This document shows positions 9,207 to 22,314 of a DNA stretch of 64,000 bases, piece by piece. The notes under the pieces were generated by a model. The model was not told the DNA's origin, did no database searches, and worked only from the letters and a program-made list of their open reading frames with translations. The stretch is from Nereocystis luetkeana. Lineage: Eukaryota; Sar; Phaeophyceae; Laminariales; Laminariaceae. The stretch is from contig JARUPZ010000026.1 in the NCBI GenBank assembly GCA_031213475.1, forward strand, positions 8,987,824 to 9,051,823, read 5' to 3'. Within the stretch, counting starts at the first letter, position 1. Each line of letters starts with the position of its first letter. A program made the position numbers and the translations under genes.

Positions 9207-11046
9207 GTAGGGTAACGCTCCTCAATTCAAAGGCCTTTGGAAAAACTGCAAGCATGCAGGGGTTTTTTCGGGAGGCGGATGGCGGGGGCGGGGGGGGGGG
9301 GGCAAAAACTACTCAGTATTATAGTAATAATAGTGTCGATTCTAATGTAGCGGAAGCACGTTCTTTCGGGAACAGATAAGACGAGAGCCCTAATTGCAAA
9401 GGGGTGTCGCGAGTAAGTCTTGCACACCACCGCCCTGTTCCGGCTTGGCACCCTGAACCACCCCGACCTCATCCCAGCCGGACCTGAGCCCTCCGAGACT
9501 GAACCTGTGTCCCACTCTATCCCTAGAATGAAGGACCTAAAATGAAGGACCTTGGCGATTAACTATTGATGTACACACGGCTCTTGTATTTCGATAGAGA
9601 GTGGTATATTATTAGCCGGCCGCAGGCTCTACCTGGTCACCCCGATCCCACCATAACCGAATCCACCAAAATACAGGGTTTCCACGATTCCACAAAAAAC
9701 CACACACACACAGCAAAAAACGAAGTGCACAAAAAAAAAAGCATGCACTTGTTGTGTGGTGTGCAGAGTTTAATTTGCACATTTCAAGTCCCGACGCGGT
9801 TTGAAATATCAGTACAGCAGCGTAGAACAGCGGTATAAGTTTTTTTTTTTTTTTTTAACTTGGTGGCAGTGTCGTAAGTCTAGAAGAGCAGGAGTGTGGT
9901 ATCGGGAAACATGTGGTTTTCGGGTGCGCATATGCTGACAAACCCTCGCCGGCGCCAGCAGCAGTAGTAGCAGCGACGGGGCCACCCGAGATACCCGGCA
10001 CCTGGTACAAGATATCGGTGCTTATTTTGTAAAAAGTGTGACACAAACTCCAGGCGATTTTTTCGGAGAAATGAAGCAGAAACTAAAGAGGCGGGCGATG
10101 GCGTATTACGCTTGTCATTCTCCCGGGCGGCTCTCTCCACCGCAGCTGCCCCTCTCGGGGGTGAGGTCAGGTCAAGTCGGGTGGGTCAACATGCTCACCC
10201 GCCAGTGGCAACAACAGCCGGCTCTGATGTTGCAGCGGGAGTGACGGGTTGAGTTTACGCAAGACACGTATGTATTACAAACGTGGGAGTGCGGTGAGGT
10301 TGAGCTTTCCTTTTACCAATCCGCCGGAGGATACAAAACTGAAAAAAAAAAAAAACTTTTCAAGCCTCCACAGATACGAACCCCCACAGATGTTGCTCAA
10401 TAACAACATTAATGTAAGTAATGGCTCGGGTGCCACTCGAGGGCCGCGACGGTTTATCCACTCGAGGGCCGCGACGGTCTATCTCTTGGATGGGTAGCGT
10501 GGACACACGTCGGGGCTCTGGGATAACGAGTCGACAACGAGTCCAAGGAGAGCGAGTTAAGTGACAGATGCGCAACGCATGTAATGCAATGCATCAGACG
10601 GTCTCGGGTCACTATTGACAATCATAGTTCGTCCGTCGACGAAGGACTGACCGAGATACTACTGATGATATAGTATATCAAGGGAGATCTGATGTCACAG
10701 TCGAACGATAAGAGACTACACTTGTGACAAGATTTGTTGGTGATGCCTGTATGGGAGATCCTTCCGATGATCTCCGGAGACATGCAAGCAGAACGAGACC
10801 TGATCTACTCCTACATCGCCCCCGAATGCTTGAACATCTCATACCGGAAAACCCAGCACGCTTTGGAATATGTTTGGACAGAGACAAGCTGGAGTTTCTC
10901 TACCAAATAACCATATATATGCTACTATTAATATTATACTGCTGTACTGAAAAAAACGATCCCATTCTAATTTCAAGTATTTTTATCGTGACAAGCCGAT
11001 TCACCTGGTATTTTCTCTATTATAGCCCAAGCCCTGTGGTCTTGAC

Positions 11047-11131
11047 ACTTTAGGACCGCAGTCCCGTTTCGGGGACAAACTGCTTGGAGTTTGAGTGATT
11101 TGTCCCGAATACGGGACTGCAGTGCTAAAAT
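11047..11131. mobile_element. R1 MITE copy
   Basis: ACTTTAGGACCGCAGTCCCG and CGGGACTGCAGTGCTAAAAT inverted; terminal bases eroded. Confidence 0.7.
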
Positions 11132-11943
11132 AGTATACTGGTACACCACCAATGCTGCACACGTATAGATAGGCCAAGCTTCGACAAACCTGTTGCACTT
11201 CATAGCATAGCGTTAGTGGCGGGGCTCGGCTGATTTCAATAATAAAACTGCAGCACTACTGCAATCGCAGCCCACCCGCTAGTAGTGCTGCAGTCCCAGT
11301 GTTTTGGGGTGTGAGGGTGAATGCGTTGTCGGACAAAAAAAAAGAGGTTTGACTATCTACCTGGTACCTGGTATGTAACAGGCTTCACGACGAGCAGGAG
11401 GAGGGAAAATGGGGTTTTCGTTGCTGTGGGGTAATACCTCGTACGTAGAAAGAAGAGAGACTTCTATCGTCCGTACCTGGTGCTACTACGCTGTGGTAAA
11501 ATAACAGGATACTCGATTCAAGTCGGATTGGAACATTCCTAGCACCACATAAAGTATAAAGCCGTTCGGGCTGGCCGATGTGGCTGTACTGCTTCTCTTT
11601 TTTTTTCTTTTATTACGCGGGACCATACCTGGTAGTAAATACCTTGTACCTGGTAGTAAATAGTGTTCGTGACTATAGGTTAACATATACAGTAGGTTTT
11701 GGGTATACCGTAGATCCTGTTTACTACCTACCTGGTATTATTAATAATATGTTCCCCCATACTACCTGTCTAGCGTAGCCTAGCGTAGCCGTATACTAGG
11801 TAGCTATTTCGCGTTCTTCGTGTTTGAGCGGTGGCTATGTTTTAGTACAGTACAAGTGGTATTATTAATCGTGTAATAGCTGGTACGAGAAACGAACGCA
11901 TGTGCTGTGTTGGTCTCTCTCTTCAGCTTGCGTTACCCCCTAT

Positions 11944-12155
11944 TTACGCGGGACCATAGTAAAAAAATAGAACCGAATATTGTTAATACGGGGGACCTTA
12001 GTTAATAGGACTAAATATTGTTAGTAAAAATGGTCATACAGGTTTTTATGTATACCATAGGTTCTATTAACTATGGTCCCCCGTAATAGTAAAAATAGCG
12101 ATTTACATAGGTTTTTGTGTTTACCGTAGGTCCTATTTAACATGGTCCCCCGGAA
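11944..12155. mobile_element. TA-flanked MITE (family R2) with a second copy nested inside
   Basis: The outer copy runs TTACGCGGGACC ... GGTCCCCCGGAA. It is split at a TA by an inner copy (11986-12086), flanked by TA on both sides (11984-11985 and 12087-12088). Removing the inner copy and one TA rebuilds the consensus ATTGTTAGTAAAAAT. This proves the TA target duplication. Confidence 0.8.
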
Positions 12156-12163
12156 TATTAATA

Positions 12164-12267
12164 TTACGGGGGACCATAGTTACCAGGACCAAATGTTGTT
12201 AGTAAAAATTGTTAAATATATAGGTTTGATGTATACCATAGGTCCTATTAACTACGGTCCCCCGTAA
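12164..12267. mobile_element. R2 MITE copy, 104 bp
   Basis: TTACGGGGGACCATAGT left and ACTACGGTCCCCCGTAA right; TA on both sides. Eight bases (TATTAATA) separate it from the nested pair. Confidence 0.8.
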
Positions 12268-12362
12268 TAGTAAACAAGCCAACCACAATCACGAAGGGAC
12301 ACCTGGTACACTTATACCAGGTATATACCAGGTGCGATACAATGTCGGAGAGCGAAAATAAT

Positions 12363-13237
12363 CAGGGCTTTTCGCGGGTCAGGTCAAACTCACGGGTCGG
12401 GTCGGGTCGGGTCGGGTCGGGTCAGCTGACCCGACCCGACCCGCGAAAATGTTTAGGTATGTTGACTTGACCCGACCCGACCCGCGAGATTTTGAAAGCC
12501 TCTTCACCCGACCCTACCCGACCCGTGAGATTTGAATATCTCTTGACCCGACCCGACCCGACCCGCGAGATTTCGAAACCTCCTGACCCGACCCGACCCG
12601 ACCCGCCACTTTCCAACTGACCCGTGAGACACGGGTTTCATGCGGGTCGGGTCACCTTGACCCGCGAGACCATTTATCTTGACCCGAAGGTTCCACCCGC
12701 GGATCTGGCCCGTAGGTGGGTACTTCAAAAACAATTTAATGTTCATTATAGTGCCCCGAAGCGATGTATGACCTGGCTGTAGTGGGTTTGAATGGATGCG
12801 GGCATGCATGCGTATATGAATTTGGCGGTGTTTTAATGTCTGAATATGATACCAAAGGGGTGTCATGGAGTATTGGTACGATAGAAGCCTTTGGGTAAGA
12901 GAGCGGGAAGTTATTCAAGTGTCGGGCCCGCGAGCCGAATACGCGGGTCCGACCCGCGGGTCAGCAAAAAACAACTCGCGGGTCATGCTGGCCCGACCCG
13001 TGAGTGACCTGCTTCTCGCGTGTCATGACCTGACCCGACCCGTAAGCTTTTCATCACCTCTTGACCCGACCCGACCCGTGAGATTTGAAAAACTCTTGAC
13101 CCGACCTGACCCGACCCGCGAGCTTTGAAAAAATCTTGACCCGACCCGACCCGACCCGTGAGATTTTGAACACTTCCTGACCCGACCCGACCCGACCCGT
13201 GACATTTTGAACATCAAGTGACCCGCGAAAAGCCCTG
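12363..13237. mobile_element. Non-autonomous hAT-like element, 875 bp, with 8-bp target duplication
   Basis: The termini are CAGGGCTTTTCGCGGGTCA and its inverse. It is flanked by the perfect 8-bp direct repeat AAAATAAT (12355-12362 and 13238-13245). CAGGG ends with 8-bp duplications are hallmarks of the hAT superfamily. Inside, each half is an array of (GACCC)n blocks separated by GCGAGATTTTGAAA-like spacers (unit about 40 bp); the two arrays face each other around a unique centre of about 200 bp (12721-12925). No transposase reading frame. Confidence 0.8.
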
Positions 13238-13794
13238 AAAATAATATTTACGAGCAAACTGTGGGGCGGTGCCTACGACGCCAATGTGGGACAAACAGTG
13301 CCCCCCGTGAGCTCATCTCTTGTGCGGTTGTGGTGTGGAAACAGATCGAAGTGGGTCGGTACCTCGGGTCTGCACGAAACGGAGTTGTAGACCTTGGGTG
13401 AAACCGTCAACTTGGGTGTCACGAAGCGGTATCATCCAGGGGAAGGGCGCCCGGGATCCCCAGAATGCGAGCTCCCAATATTACCAGCGCCAAGAAGACA
13501 GTGTCACACCTTACCAAGGGTAAATAAACAAGTAAATTTGTTTTTTCTGCGCATGATCTCAACGCGCCCGTGACTGATGTACGGTAGTAGCCCATGGTAC
13601 TCAGGATCCGACTCCTTGCAGGCCGGCAGGGTCGCAGAGGCAATGCACCATGTGCCCATCCGCCCGAGACCTCGAGACTTTGGCGTAACAGGTACCAGGT
13701 CCTGGTATATCATTCCTGCTGTAGAAGGATATGCTCGGATCATATCACACGTATCACGGTGCGTATCAGATGCAGCACAGCACCACAGGCAAAA

Positions 13795-13980
13795 GATGTC
13801 AGGAGACAGCACCCCTTGACGGTCAGCAACTTCGCCTTGACATGCCTTGACTGACACCAAACTATTACCTCTGGTAGTTTTTAGGGTGGAACACTCGGCC
13901 CTACATTCTTGGCAGCACAGGTTTGGCGTTGCTTGACATGTCTCCTGACATATTTGACCACAGGGCTCTGACGTATATGT
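13795..13980. repeat. Dispersed repeat, paired with 26440-26610
   Basis: Both contain CAGCAACTT(C/T)GCCTTG, CATGCCTT, CTGACACCAA, GGTGGAACACTCGG-like and GCTTGACATGTCTCCT. Orientation is the same, about 75% similar by eye. Function unknown. Confidence 0.6.
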
Positions 13981-14787
13981 GGGTCTTATTTTTCATGGTC
14001 TACGAGAGCTGTCTGTACTATTAATACGAGTACTGCTGTTGTGCCTGTTTTTTTCATTTCTTTCGATGCTTCTCTCTTTCATAGAATGTGTATGTCGTGC
14101 ATCCCGTATCCAGTACGATGACATGTCATTGCATTGTCTACTCTGCTTACTGCACAACAATGTAGTAGTATCTCTGTGTCGTATAATATTGTGACTACAG
14201 AGCTTGTTGTATCTCTATGGTGGAAGAATCGGCGCGGACACTGGCTTTGCCCGATGTCGACATGAAGCACACAATTTACCCCAAGAACCTGATCGATCTA
14301 CAGCAGTACAGCAAACAGCAAGCAGTACTCGCACAGCCTGTCATGTTGCGCATATCATTAGCTGGCTATCAAGACCTGAATGTATACTCGGCACTCTGCT
14401 GCCCAAGGCAGATCCCGACTTATTTCCCAGCGAGAAGCTTACCAGTCCTATCTAACACCCGTCACCCTTATGTCGCGCTATTACACATACCAGGTACCAG
14501 GTACACATCATCACACACAAGATGCCAGACCAAAATAACTACATGAAAAGTAGGCTCAGATAGGTACGTACGAAAAATAAGAAATTGGGTGAAGAAGCAC
14601 AGCTCAACCGTGGGACCAACTCTAAATCCTACCATTACAATAGAGTTACATAGATAAATCAAGGTCCGAAAAAAAAGTAAGACATTGAGCCCCTGGACAC
14701 CAAATTGACGTTTCCTAACACCAAGCGGGCCACTGGTACACAGCAGCAGCAGCAGTACGTGCGTCAAATGGTGGGTATCATACAACG

Positions 14788-14827
14788 GGTTCGTTCGTTC
14801 GTTCGTTCGTTCGTTCGTTCGTTCGTT
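14788..14827. repeat. (GTTC)n microsatellite
   Basis: Ten perfect units. Confidence 0.95.
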
Positions 14828-15011
14828 CTTTACCACAGACAGAGAGATATTATACAAAAAAAAAAATGAAGATTACACGCACCACACCGACTGGTTGAGG
14901 AAGCATCGCGGAAAAATACCCTCCGATGTATCTTTCCTAGTGAGCGTGGCAGTACGGAGAGCGAAAAAAGTGAGTGCATCCTGTTGGGTGTTGTTGGGTG
15001 TACTGAAAGCT

Positions 15012-15165
15012 GTACACCCGGATAAGGTGCTGGTGGGGGCAGGGTGTTTCACCCTGCTCCTTTTTTACACACCCTGCTCTCCCCCTGTACACCCGGATAA
15101 GGTGCTGGTGGGGGCAGGGTGTTTCACCCTGCTCCTTTTTTACACACCCTGCTCTCCCCCTCGGC
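15012..15165. repeat. 75-bp direct tandem duplication
   Basis: GTACACCCGGATAAGGTGCT to CACACCCTGCTCTCCCCCT occurs twice (15012 and 15087) without visible differences: very recent. Confidence 0.9.
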
Positions 15166-15308
15166 ACCCTGCTCCCACCCGGACCTGATCCCACCCGGAT
15201 TTGATCCCATTCGGCACCCTGCTCCCATCCACAGCGTCCATACATATACCAGGTATATAAAAGCGCGAAGCGCGAACCATCATCTCACCGGTCGGTCGTC
15301 GTGCACTA

Positions 15309-15413
15309 TTACGGCGGACCATAGTTAATAGGACCTACGGTACACACAAAACCCTATATATTTCGCTATTTTTGCTAACAATATTTGGTCCTATTAACTA
15401 TGGTCCCCCGTAA
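15309..15413. mobile_element. R2 MITE copy, 105 bp
   Basis: TTACGGCGGACCATAGT and ACTATGGTCCCCCGTAA, TA at both flanks. Confidence 0.8.
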
Positions 15414-17839
15414 TACGAGTACCCAGTATACAGCAGTAGTAGTATACCGCACTGGAACCTGGCATGAAATACATCTACAGAATAGCAATCGGGGTGTACA
15501 GAGTCTGCAGGCCCACTTAAATTTCGAGGTAGGTGGATAATCGGGAACTAACTTTCATCTTCTGGTGTGTGGTACGTATGCAGGTACGATAAAATTCATA
15601 CAAAAAAAAACATGAAAACACGAGATACAACAAGAAGAGAAGCTTCCAGGATAGTTTTACCGCGGAAAAGGAGATTTGTTCCGCAAACTCTCAAAACTAA
15701 AGAAATAAAAAAAATAAAAATAAACTCGGGAGGAAGCCGCACAGCGACGGATAGATGCCCGTGGGTAGCTCGAGAAGCTGCTGTCACGCGTAGGCCATCT
15801 CGACCTGGCGCGCTCTCCGCGAGAACAGCAAGCAGTACGACAGCAGTACGATTACCAGCCAACCCGACCGAGAAGTGTTGGTATATCACGCTCAGCACAG
15901 CAGTAAATATAGTACGAGTGCAAAGTACGGCAATACAATACCAGAAAGGATGATCGTGTGTGCAGCGTGGTCTTTATTTATTTTTTGGTTCGTATATACT
16001 CGTGCGTCACTTTTCCGACCAGTACGCCGCCGGTACTATTTTGTCCGAAAATGTAAGGAGCGTTTAGGTACAAATGCATATGAAAATATGAGAGTTAAAG
16101 TTTCGTATATTTCCGGTCAAAATGGTACCTGGTATATGATATTTCGTTTTTTTTGTTCGTACCGCATTGTTTTTTGCGATCGGCTATTCCGATATCGGCC
16201 TGCGGATTTGAATGCTGAACTATTAATAATACGATGATCCTGCTGTACGTACAGCAGCGCTTGCAGCTGGTGCCTGCTGGGGAAGGCTTGGGGTGTTACA
16301 CACCCGATCCTCGCCGAGGCTTCCTTGCCAGCAGTGAGTGGACGGCTCGCAAGCTGTGCTGGGGTTGAACTTGGACACTAAATAACGCCAAACTGCTGTG
16401 GAGTAAGCAGTACGAGCGTAGCTGGTCACATTAAAAGCACAGCGGTGGTGGTTGTTGTGCCATTGCAGGAAGGAATTCGTAGCAGTACGCACAACAACAA
16501 GAAACAAGCTGAACAAAGGCACGCATGTTGAGCCAGTCAGTGTCCCGATACCCCGAGCACCGCCCACTCGCGGCTTCGCGAGAGTAATCGTCGTCGATGC
16601 TCGTCGTGCGTCCAACAACCAACCCTGTAGTGTATCAGGGGCATCGTGTGCTGATCGCCTCCAAGGAGTGGCAAGCGCTACGAGTAGCAGGTAGGTGACC
16701 ATGGGAGAAAGTCGCCGGCTCCTACAAAAGGTCACAGGGGCAGTCAGTCTCCTACGACGACTTCGCTCAAGTCACCCAACCAACCATCCATCCATCCCTG
16801 CGCCTCTCACCTGATTCGAGCCCAAGCCGAACCCTGCGCCCTCTCTAAATTCCTCGTCGCTCGTCTGTGGTAACTCTTTACCGGGGCGTGTTGGCGTAGC
16901 GGGGAATACTTCAAGCACGGGGGGCAGAGACGTGCTTACACAGATCTGAGCTGGAGCTCTTTTTGCTCTGCTCTCTGATAGATGCTGCTACCTCGTCTGT
17001 ATACTCGAATGCACGAGGAGTACTTTTTTTTCCTGTCTGTTGTGAAAAAATAATACCGGGATCGGATTTCAAGGCGTTTTCACGAGGGGTCGGTGGATTT
17101 CACGTTTGTTTGCCTGTTTTTCAGTTTGAAATTTCCATTTGTTTTCCGTTTGTTTTCTCCCGGGTCCGGAACCTTCCACATCATATACACACACCACGCA
17201 CCTCTCGGACAGATATTACTTCATGATCTACATCTGCGATCGTACAGTATCTGCAGTAGTATACATCTATCTATCATGTTATCCATAGATCTTTCAAGGC
17301 AGATCTATTATCCCCGGGCATCATGTACGTGCATACAGATAAAATCAGATTGCCTGTTGCCTCGTATACCAGTATACAGCTTGTTTAGCAAGCTCGTATT
17401 TAAATACCTGGTAGCAATGTAATGCTAATAATGTCACATACCTGTGGGGTACATGTTTCGTGCTGGATTGGGTATCTGTCCTATGCTGTAGTATATAGCG
17501 CATGCAGATCCTGCACCCAACGCCCTCTCACAAAACAACGAACGGCAGGAGGAGGATAGTATGAATTGTTAATATTAAAGTCTAACTAACTGCTGCAGTA
17601 CAGTATAGACCCACGAATAAGAAGAGTCTATACATACATACATGGTGCGTGATAAGAACAAAAGGCTCACTTTTTGGAACACGCTACTAAAAACGGTTCA
17701 GCTCTACACTGCACCCTATACAATAATAACCTATATAGTATGCTCAACGAGGTTTTGTTTACAGATGGCGTCACAGTAAGAATCTCAGGCGTTTCTTGTT
17801 GGCGGGCCCATACTGTACTGGTTTACGGTAGTAATAGTA

Positions 17840-19665
17840 TACGGCATTGTGGTCAACCCCGCCAAGACCGTAGCACTGCCACCCAAAGGACACGTCCCGA
17901 CGGCGGAGGAGATATCGCTCCTGGAGAGCGTTGACGTCCGCATCGCGGACGAAGGAGGGGTGACGGTGGTGGGTGTTCCAATCGGCTCGGATGTATACGT
18001 GCTGGGGCGAGCAATGGAGGTAGTGAGGGATGGAGGCGCGGACCCCGCCTTGCGCGCTGCCTCGCTAACATGCCCGACAGGCAAACAGCGGCCCTCATCA
18101 CCGTCGAATCCCTCGGGCAGCGGACGGGCTACCTCGAAAAAGAGCTCTGGACCCGGGGCTGCCACCCGAAGCATGCCGAAGGGCCGACAACGGGGCTCAG
18201 TGGGCCTACGAAAATATCCTAGAGCTACCGGGAGCGGCGGACGCACAGTCGTTTTTCCAGGAGGGGTGCCCGGCTAGCCAACTGACTCTAAAACCCTACC
18301 AACAAGCCCAAGCACGCCTTTCTACGGGAGCGGGAGGGTTAGGGCTGCCGTCGACGGAAGCGAGGCGAATCTCTGCCTCAATTGGGAGCAGGGTGGGCAT
18401 TCTGCTGGCGGAGGTTCTAGCAGACCTCACGGGCCCGCTAGGAGACAGAGTCAAGAGGGGTCTCCCTGAATCGAGCATCATTGCTGAGCTCGGAGGCAGC
18501 TTGCGAGAGATTCGGGACACGTGGCGGGAGTGACGAAGGAAGCGATGGAGGGCATCGTCCCCGAATCGTGATTGGAATGGAGCATGGGTGCAGAGGGGGA
18601 CCTGGTCCCTGGGCCCCCTGAAGCCGACATGTTGGCTGCGCATGATGCCGTAACCACCAACTCCCGGAAGGCTCAACAGAGGTTGGGCAAGCTGGTGAAT
18701 CATGGTCGGCATGCTGCACACACAGCCTCGCTGGAGGGGTTACCGCAGATTGCACACCCACCTGGACCAGGCGACCCGCTGGGGGGGAACGAGACTAAGG
18801 CCTTCGCCGAAGCTTGCTATAGGAGTTTACAAGGAGCAGAAGTCACTGCTTGCCTTCGGGCGAGGCCAACAGACTCGCTCCGTGTCATACCAGCAGCGGA
18901 GTTCGTGGGCATATGGGAGGGTGCTTCAGGGGCATCGACGCGCACGTGGCAATGAGGTGCCCCTGCTGCGACGCAGTCGACGTAGACACACGCCACGCAC
19001 GCATCTGTCCCAGAGCAGGGGCACAGGTAAACCAGCATCAACCGTTGGTTCACGCGATCTCCCGCACGCTGAAACGGCTGGGAATCCCACACCAAGTAGA
19101 GAGCGGCGAACCGTTCACTGCAGACCGGAACCTGCGGATGGACATCGTTGTCAGGAGAGGGGATCTTCGGAACGCTCCTAACACAGGGAATACAGGGAAA
19201 AGCCCATCCTGCTGGACGTCACCCATGCACACCCGCAAGCGCAGATCCACCTGCGAGGGGGCAGCGCTGATCATGATGGATCAGCTGCCTCTGCCTCCGA
19301 GGCGCGCAAGCGCCAACACTACGCGCGTCCGGGACATGTGTCCTTCGACGAGAGGAGCCACAAACTAGCCACCTTAGCGGTGGAAAGCTTTGGGCGCCTC
19401 GGGTTAGAGGGCAGCATCTTCATCGACCAACTGGCAGCTAGCTTCGTGGGGGGGAGGGATGGTGGGTCGATGGCAAGGAAGGGGGTGGTGAAGGAGCGCC
19501 TGCTCCAAATCGTCTCGGTGACCACCCAGGTCGCCATTTCGAGGAGGGTGTCGAGGTTCAAGCTCCAGCTTAGGGACCACCAAGAAGGAAGAAGGAACAA
19601 GGGGGGGAGGGACGACAGACCCACACCGATGGCGTGGGGATGGAGCTTGGATGCAGCTTATTAGA
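17840..19665 (+). mobile_element. Decayed LINE (RT end, CCHC, restriction-like endonuclease)
   Basis: The plus strand reads, with several frame changes, first VVNPAKTVALPPKG and VTVVGVPIGSD, the region after the catalytic motif of a reverse transcriptase. Then come thumb-like segments (AQARLSTGAGGLGLPSTEAR) and a CPCC...H....C zinc cluster (MRCPCCDAVDVDTRHARICP). Finally RMDIVV and KPILLDVTHAHPQ appear, the R-x-D...(L)DVT spacing of PD-(D/E)XK endonucleases. The order RT, CCHC, endonuclease is that of R2/NeSL/CRE-type LINEs (established). Frameshifts and absence of the 5' half show it is dead and 5' truncated. Confidence 0.6.
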
Positions 19666-22314
19666 ATTTAAGAATAGAACGTATTGAGAAGGAAGGAGCA
19701 AGAACAGCGAATGCATGGATTAAACAAGCCGAAAGTTGGCACAGAAGGGAGGGAGGTAGACTTGGTGCATGGGTTTCCTTTTGTTTCCGAGGTTTTCTTC
19801 TTTCGGGAAAGTTTTGAGTGATCGATGTTGAAGACCATGCTGCACAATGTCGGATGGCAAGATAAATAATAATAAGTATGCAACCCACAGACGAACCGAC
19901 CCGGATCTGAGCTACGACGAGGGGAAGTAGAGAAAACAAGAGGGCGAAGAAATAAATGGGAAAATGAAAAAAAAGAAAGAAAGGAAACACTGATAATAGC
20001 TACAAGGCAGGGGGTGGCATAGTAATAATGTTGGGAACCGAGAACGAAAAAAAGGATCCGGTCAGTTTTTCGGTTTTTATAGGCAGTCTATGGCATTCGC
20101 CGGTTTCGGTCAGTTTCGGATATTCCTGACATATATATGTAAGCGTTATCGGCGTAGGGGACAGGAGATAAAAAAACGAGTCGGTTTCCGGGTTCGGTCG
20201 GTTGCTTGGCAACCGAAAACCGACGGGAAAAAAAAGTTTCGGACGGCCAAGACCGACCGAAAAACCGACCGAAAAACGTGTTTTCGGACTTCGCTTTTTT
20301 TTTCTCAGCCCATTCATTATCTTCGCACATCTTCTTCTCTCTCTCTCCTTCCAACTCGTAACTCATATCCGGGGTCACATAGCAGGCTCTTCTCCCCCCT
20401 TCCCGCTACGGTACGTGCCTTCATTTTTTATCGCGAGAAGATTTCAGCCTTTTCTTCCCTCGTCGACTCGCATCGAATTGTGCCTACCCACGCTGCAAGG
20501 CGCTCTCAACAACTGAATCCCTTTTTTTATTTTTGCAAATAAAGCTTTACAACGCTATTAATACAACTGACAGCAACTTACTACACGAAGGAGTTCATCA
20601 AACAGGAATCAGTAGAACATGTCGAGCTACCTGCAGTATTACTAAAAAACTGGTAGTCTAGAGTGTAACGACCGGATGGTCGTGGCATACCGTGTTTCGA
20701 CGAGGGTGAATAGTGCCGAGATCGGACGGACCGCTGGTAGGAGTTGAAGACGGAGTCCGTTAAGCTGGGTGGGGGTATGGTCGATAAGTCCTTTTTATGA
20801 TAGATGTAAAGTCCTGTTTGTTATTATGAAAACGCTGTAGTAATAGTATAGAAATACAACCGGGAACAACAACAACAACAACAACAACAAAGCAAGAGAC
20901 AGTTTTTCAATTGATGACATCCAGCACATTACCCAGTTAGTTATAGTGTCCGTCTTAACCCTCTACTACAATAACGGTAGAAAGATATTGTCGAAGTGGT
21001 ACAAACTCTACTGTACTACTTCTGCGGTCATAGACTGCGAGACCGAGAGGTCATTCATCCTACAAGCTGTATCTGTGGTCACCCACACACGGTGCTTGAC
21101 GGGCGCTTGGAAGCTGCAGTTTCTTGTATTTTTATTTTCTTGCTCGCCCAAAAATCTCCTGAGGAAAAAGGGGTAAAATAATATTTTGGCAGGCAGGAGG
21201 CGATAACGCCTGCCACGTATGATGAGGGGACACTTTCTACTGGAAAAAAAATAGCGACACCAGGGGGGGAAAGGGGACACCGTAACAATAAGTGTCCATC
21301 CCCCCTTTCTTGGGTCAGTTTTGAATATTTCGACATATTTACGAGACAAAAAAAACGCACGATTTATCCGCTACAGGTCGAGGAGTGCATTATCGGCTGC
21401 CCTGCCCCCTTTTCCGACCCTCCTCGCGCTCGCGAGGCACATTTTGTTTCTCAACGTCTCGCCACTTACAACGGTATTGACACGGCCTAACCCCCCTTCC
21501 CACCACCCCCACCCTCTTTCTCGCGTTCACGAGGCAAACAATAAAAAAACTCCCCCACCCCCTCCGTCTCGAAAGGGATGCGTGTTCAATGGTCAAATGA
21601 CTAAGGCAAGCAACAAATGAGTACGCGCCCCCCCCCCCCCGCCCCCACCCCCACCCCCACCCCATATTGTTCTTACGAAGCGAATCAAAGGAAATGCCTT
21701 CCAACTTTTCACCATCTTGGCACGGCTCTCCACCGTCAAGACGCTAGGAGATCGTGGTTTGACCCCTTGACGGATCGATCCCACACGATAAACAATACAA
21801 AAACAAGGCCAGAAACGGCCTTGAAGCGCTTAGCATCTTCTTGACACAACATCTACGCATTGCCCTGCTTTAACTTCTTCACCACGGCCAAACGTCGCAG
21901 CAGCGCGGCAGTGGCACCATGGCCTGGCCCGAAGCGCCCCCTCCCCCCCCCCCCCCCCCCCTCGGGCCTCCTTCCTCGCGCTAACAAGGCGAATAAGCAC
22001 AAAGTACGGCTCCCAACTTCCCACACAGTAATATATTTTGACAACTGCAGGATGCCCGTAACGCCGCGCCTGTTCGTTCCTTCACCACGATCGAACGTCG
22101 CAGCTGCGCGGCAGCAGCACCTTGGCCTGACCGGATACGGCGACGGTCCCGTCTGCGAGCGACGCTGTTGTGGAGCATCGAACCAGAACTTCCCGTCCCG
22201 ACGACGTGACCCGGGCCTTCTCCACCTCAATTTTAGCGTCGACCCTCTCTCCGACCAGGACCGGGCGCTCGAACCTACCCTTGACGTTGAATTTAGCGTA
22301 ATGTCAACGTTGAT

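Larger units (their letters stand above)
9207..17839. other. Gene-poor repeat region
   Basis: No supported gene. It holds poly-A/T stretches, a GC-rich hAT-like element, two TA MITE loci, the 75-bp duplication, one R1 MITE and many TACCWGGTA motifs. Reading frames of up to 170 codons (for example 16223-16735 minus) lack recognisable domains or coding bias. Confidence 0.6.

Noticed and set aside
16223..16735. 170-codon open frame on the minus strand
   Set aside because: Hydrophobic patches but no family resemblance or clear splice context; plus strand equally open in parts.
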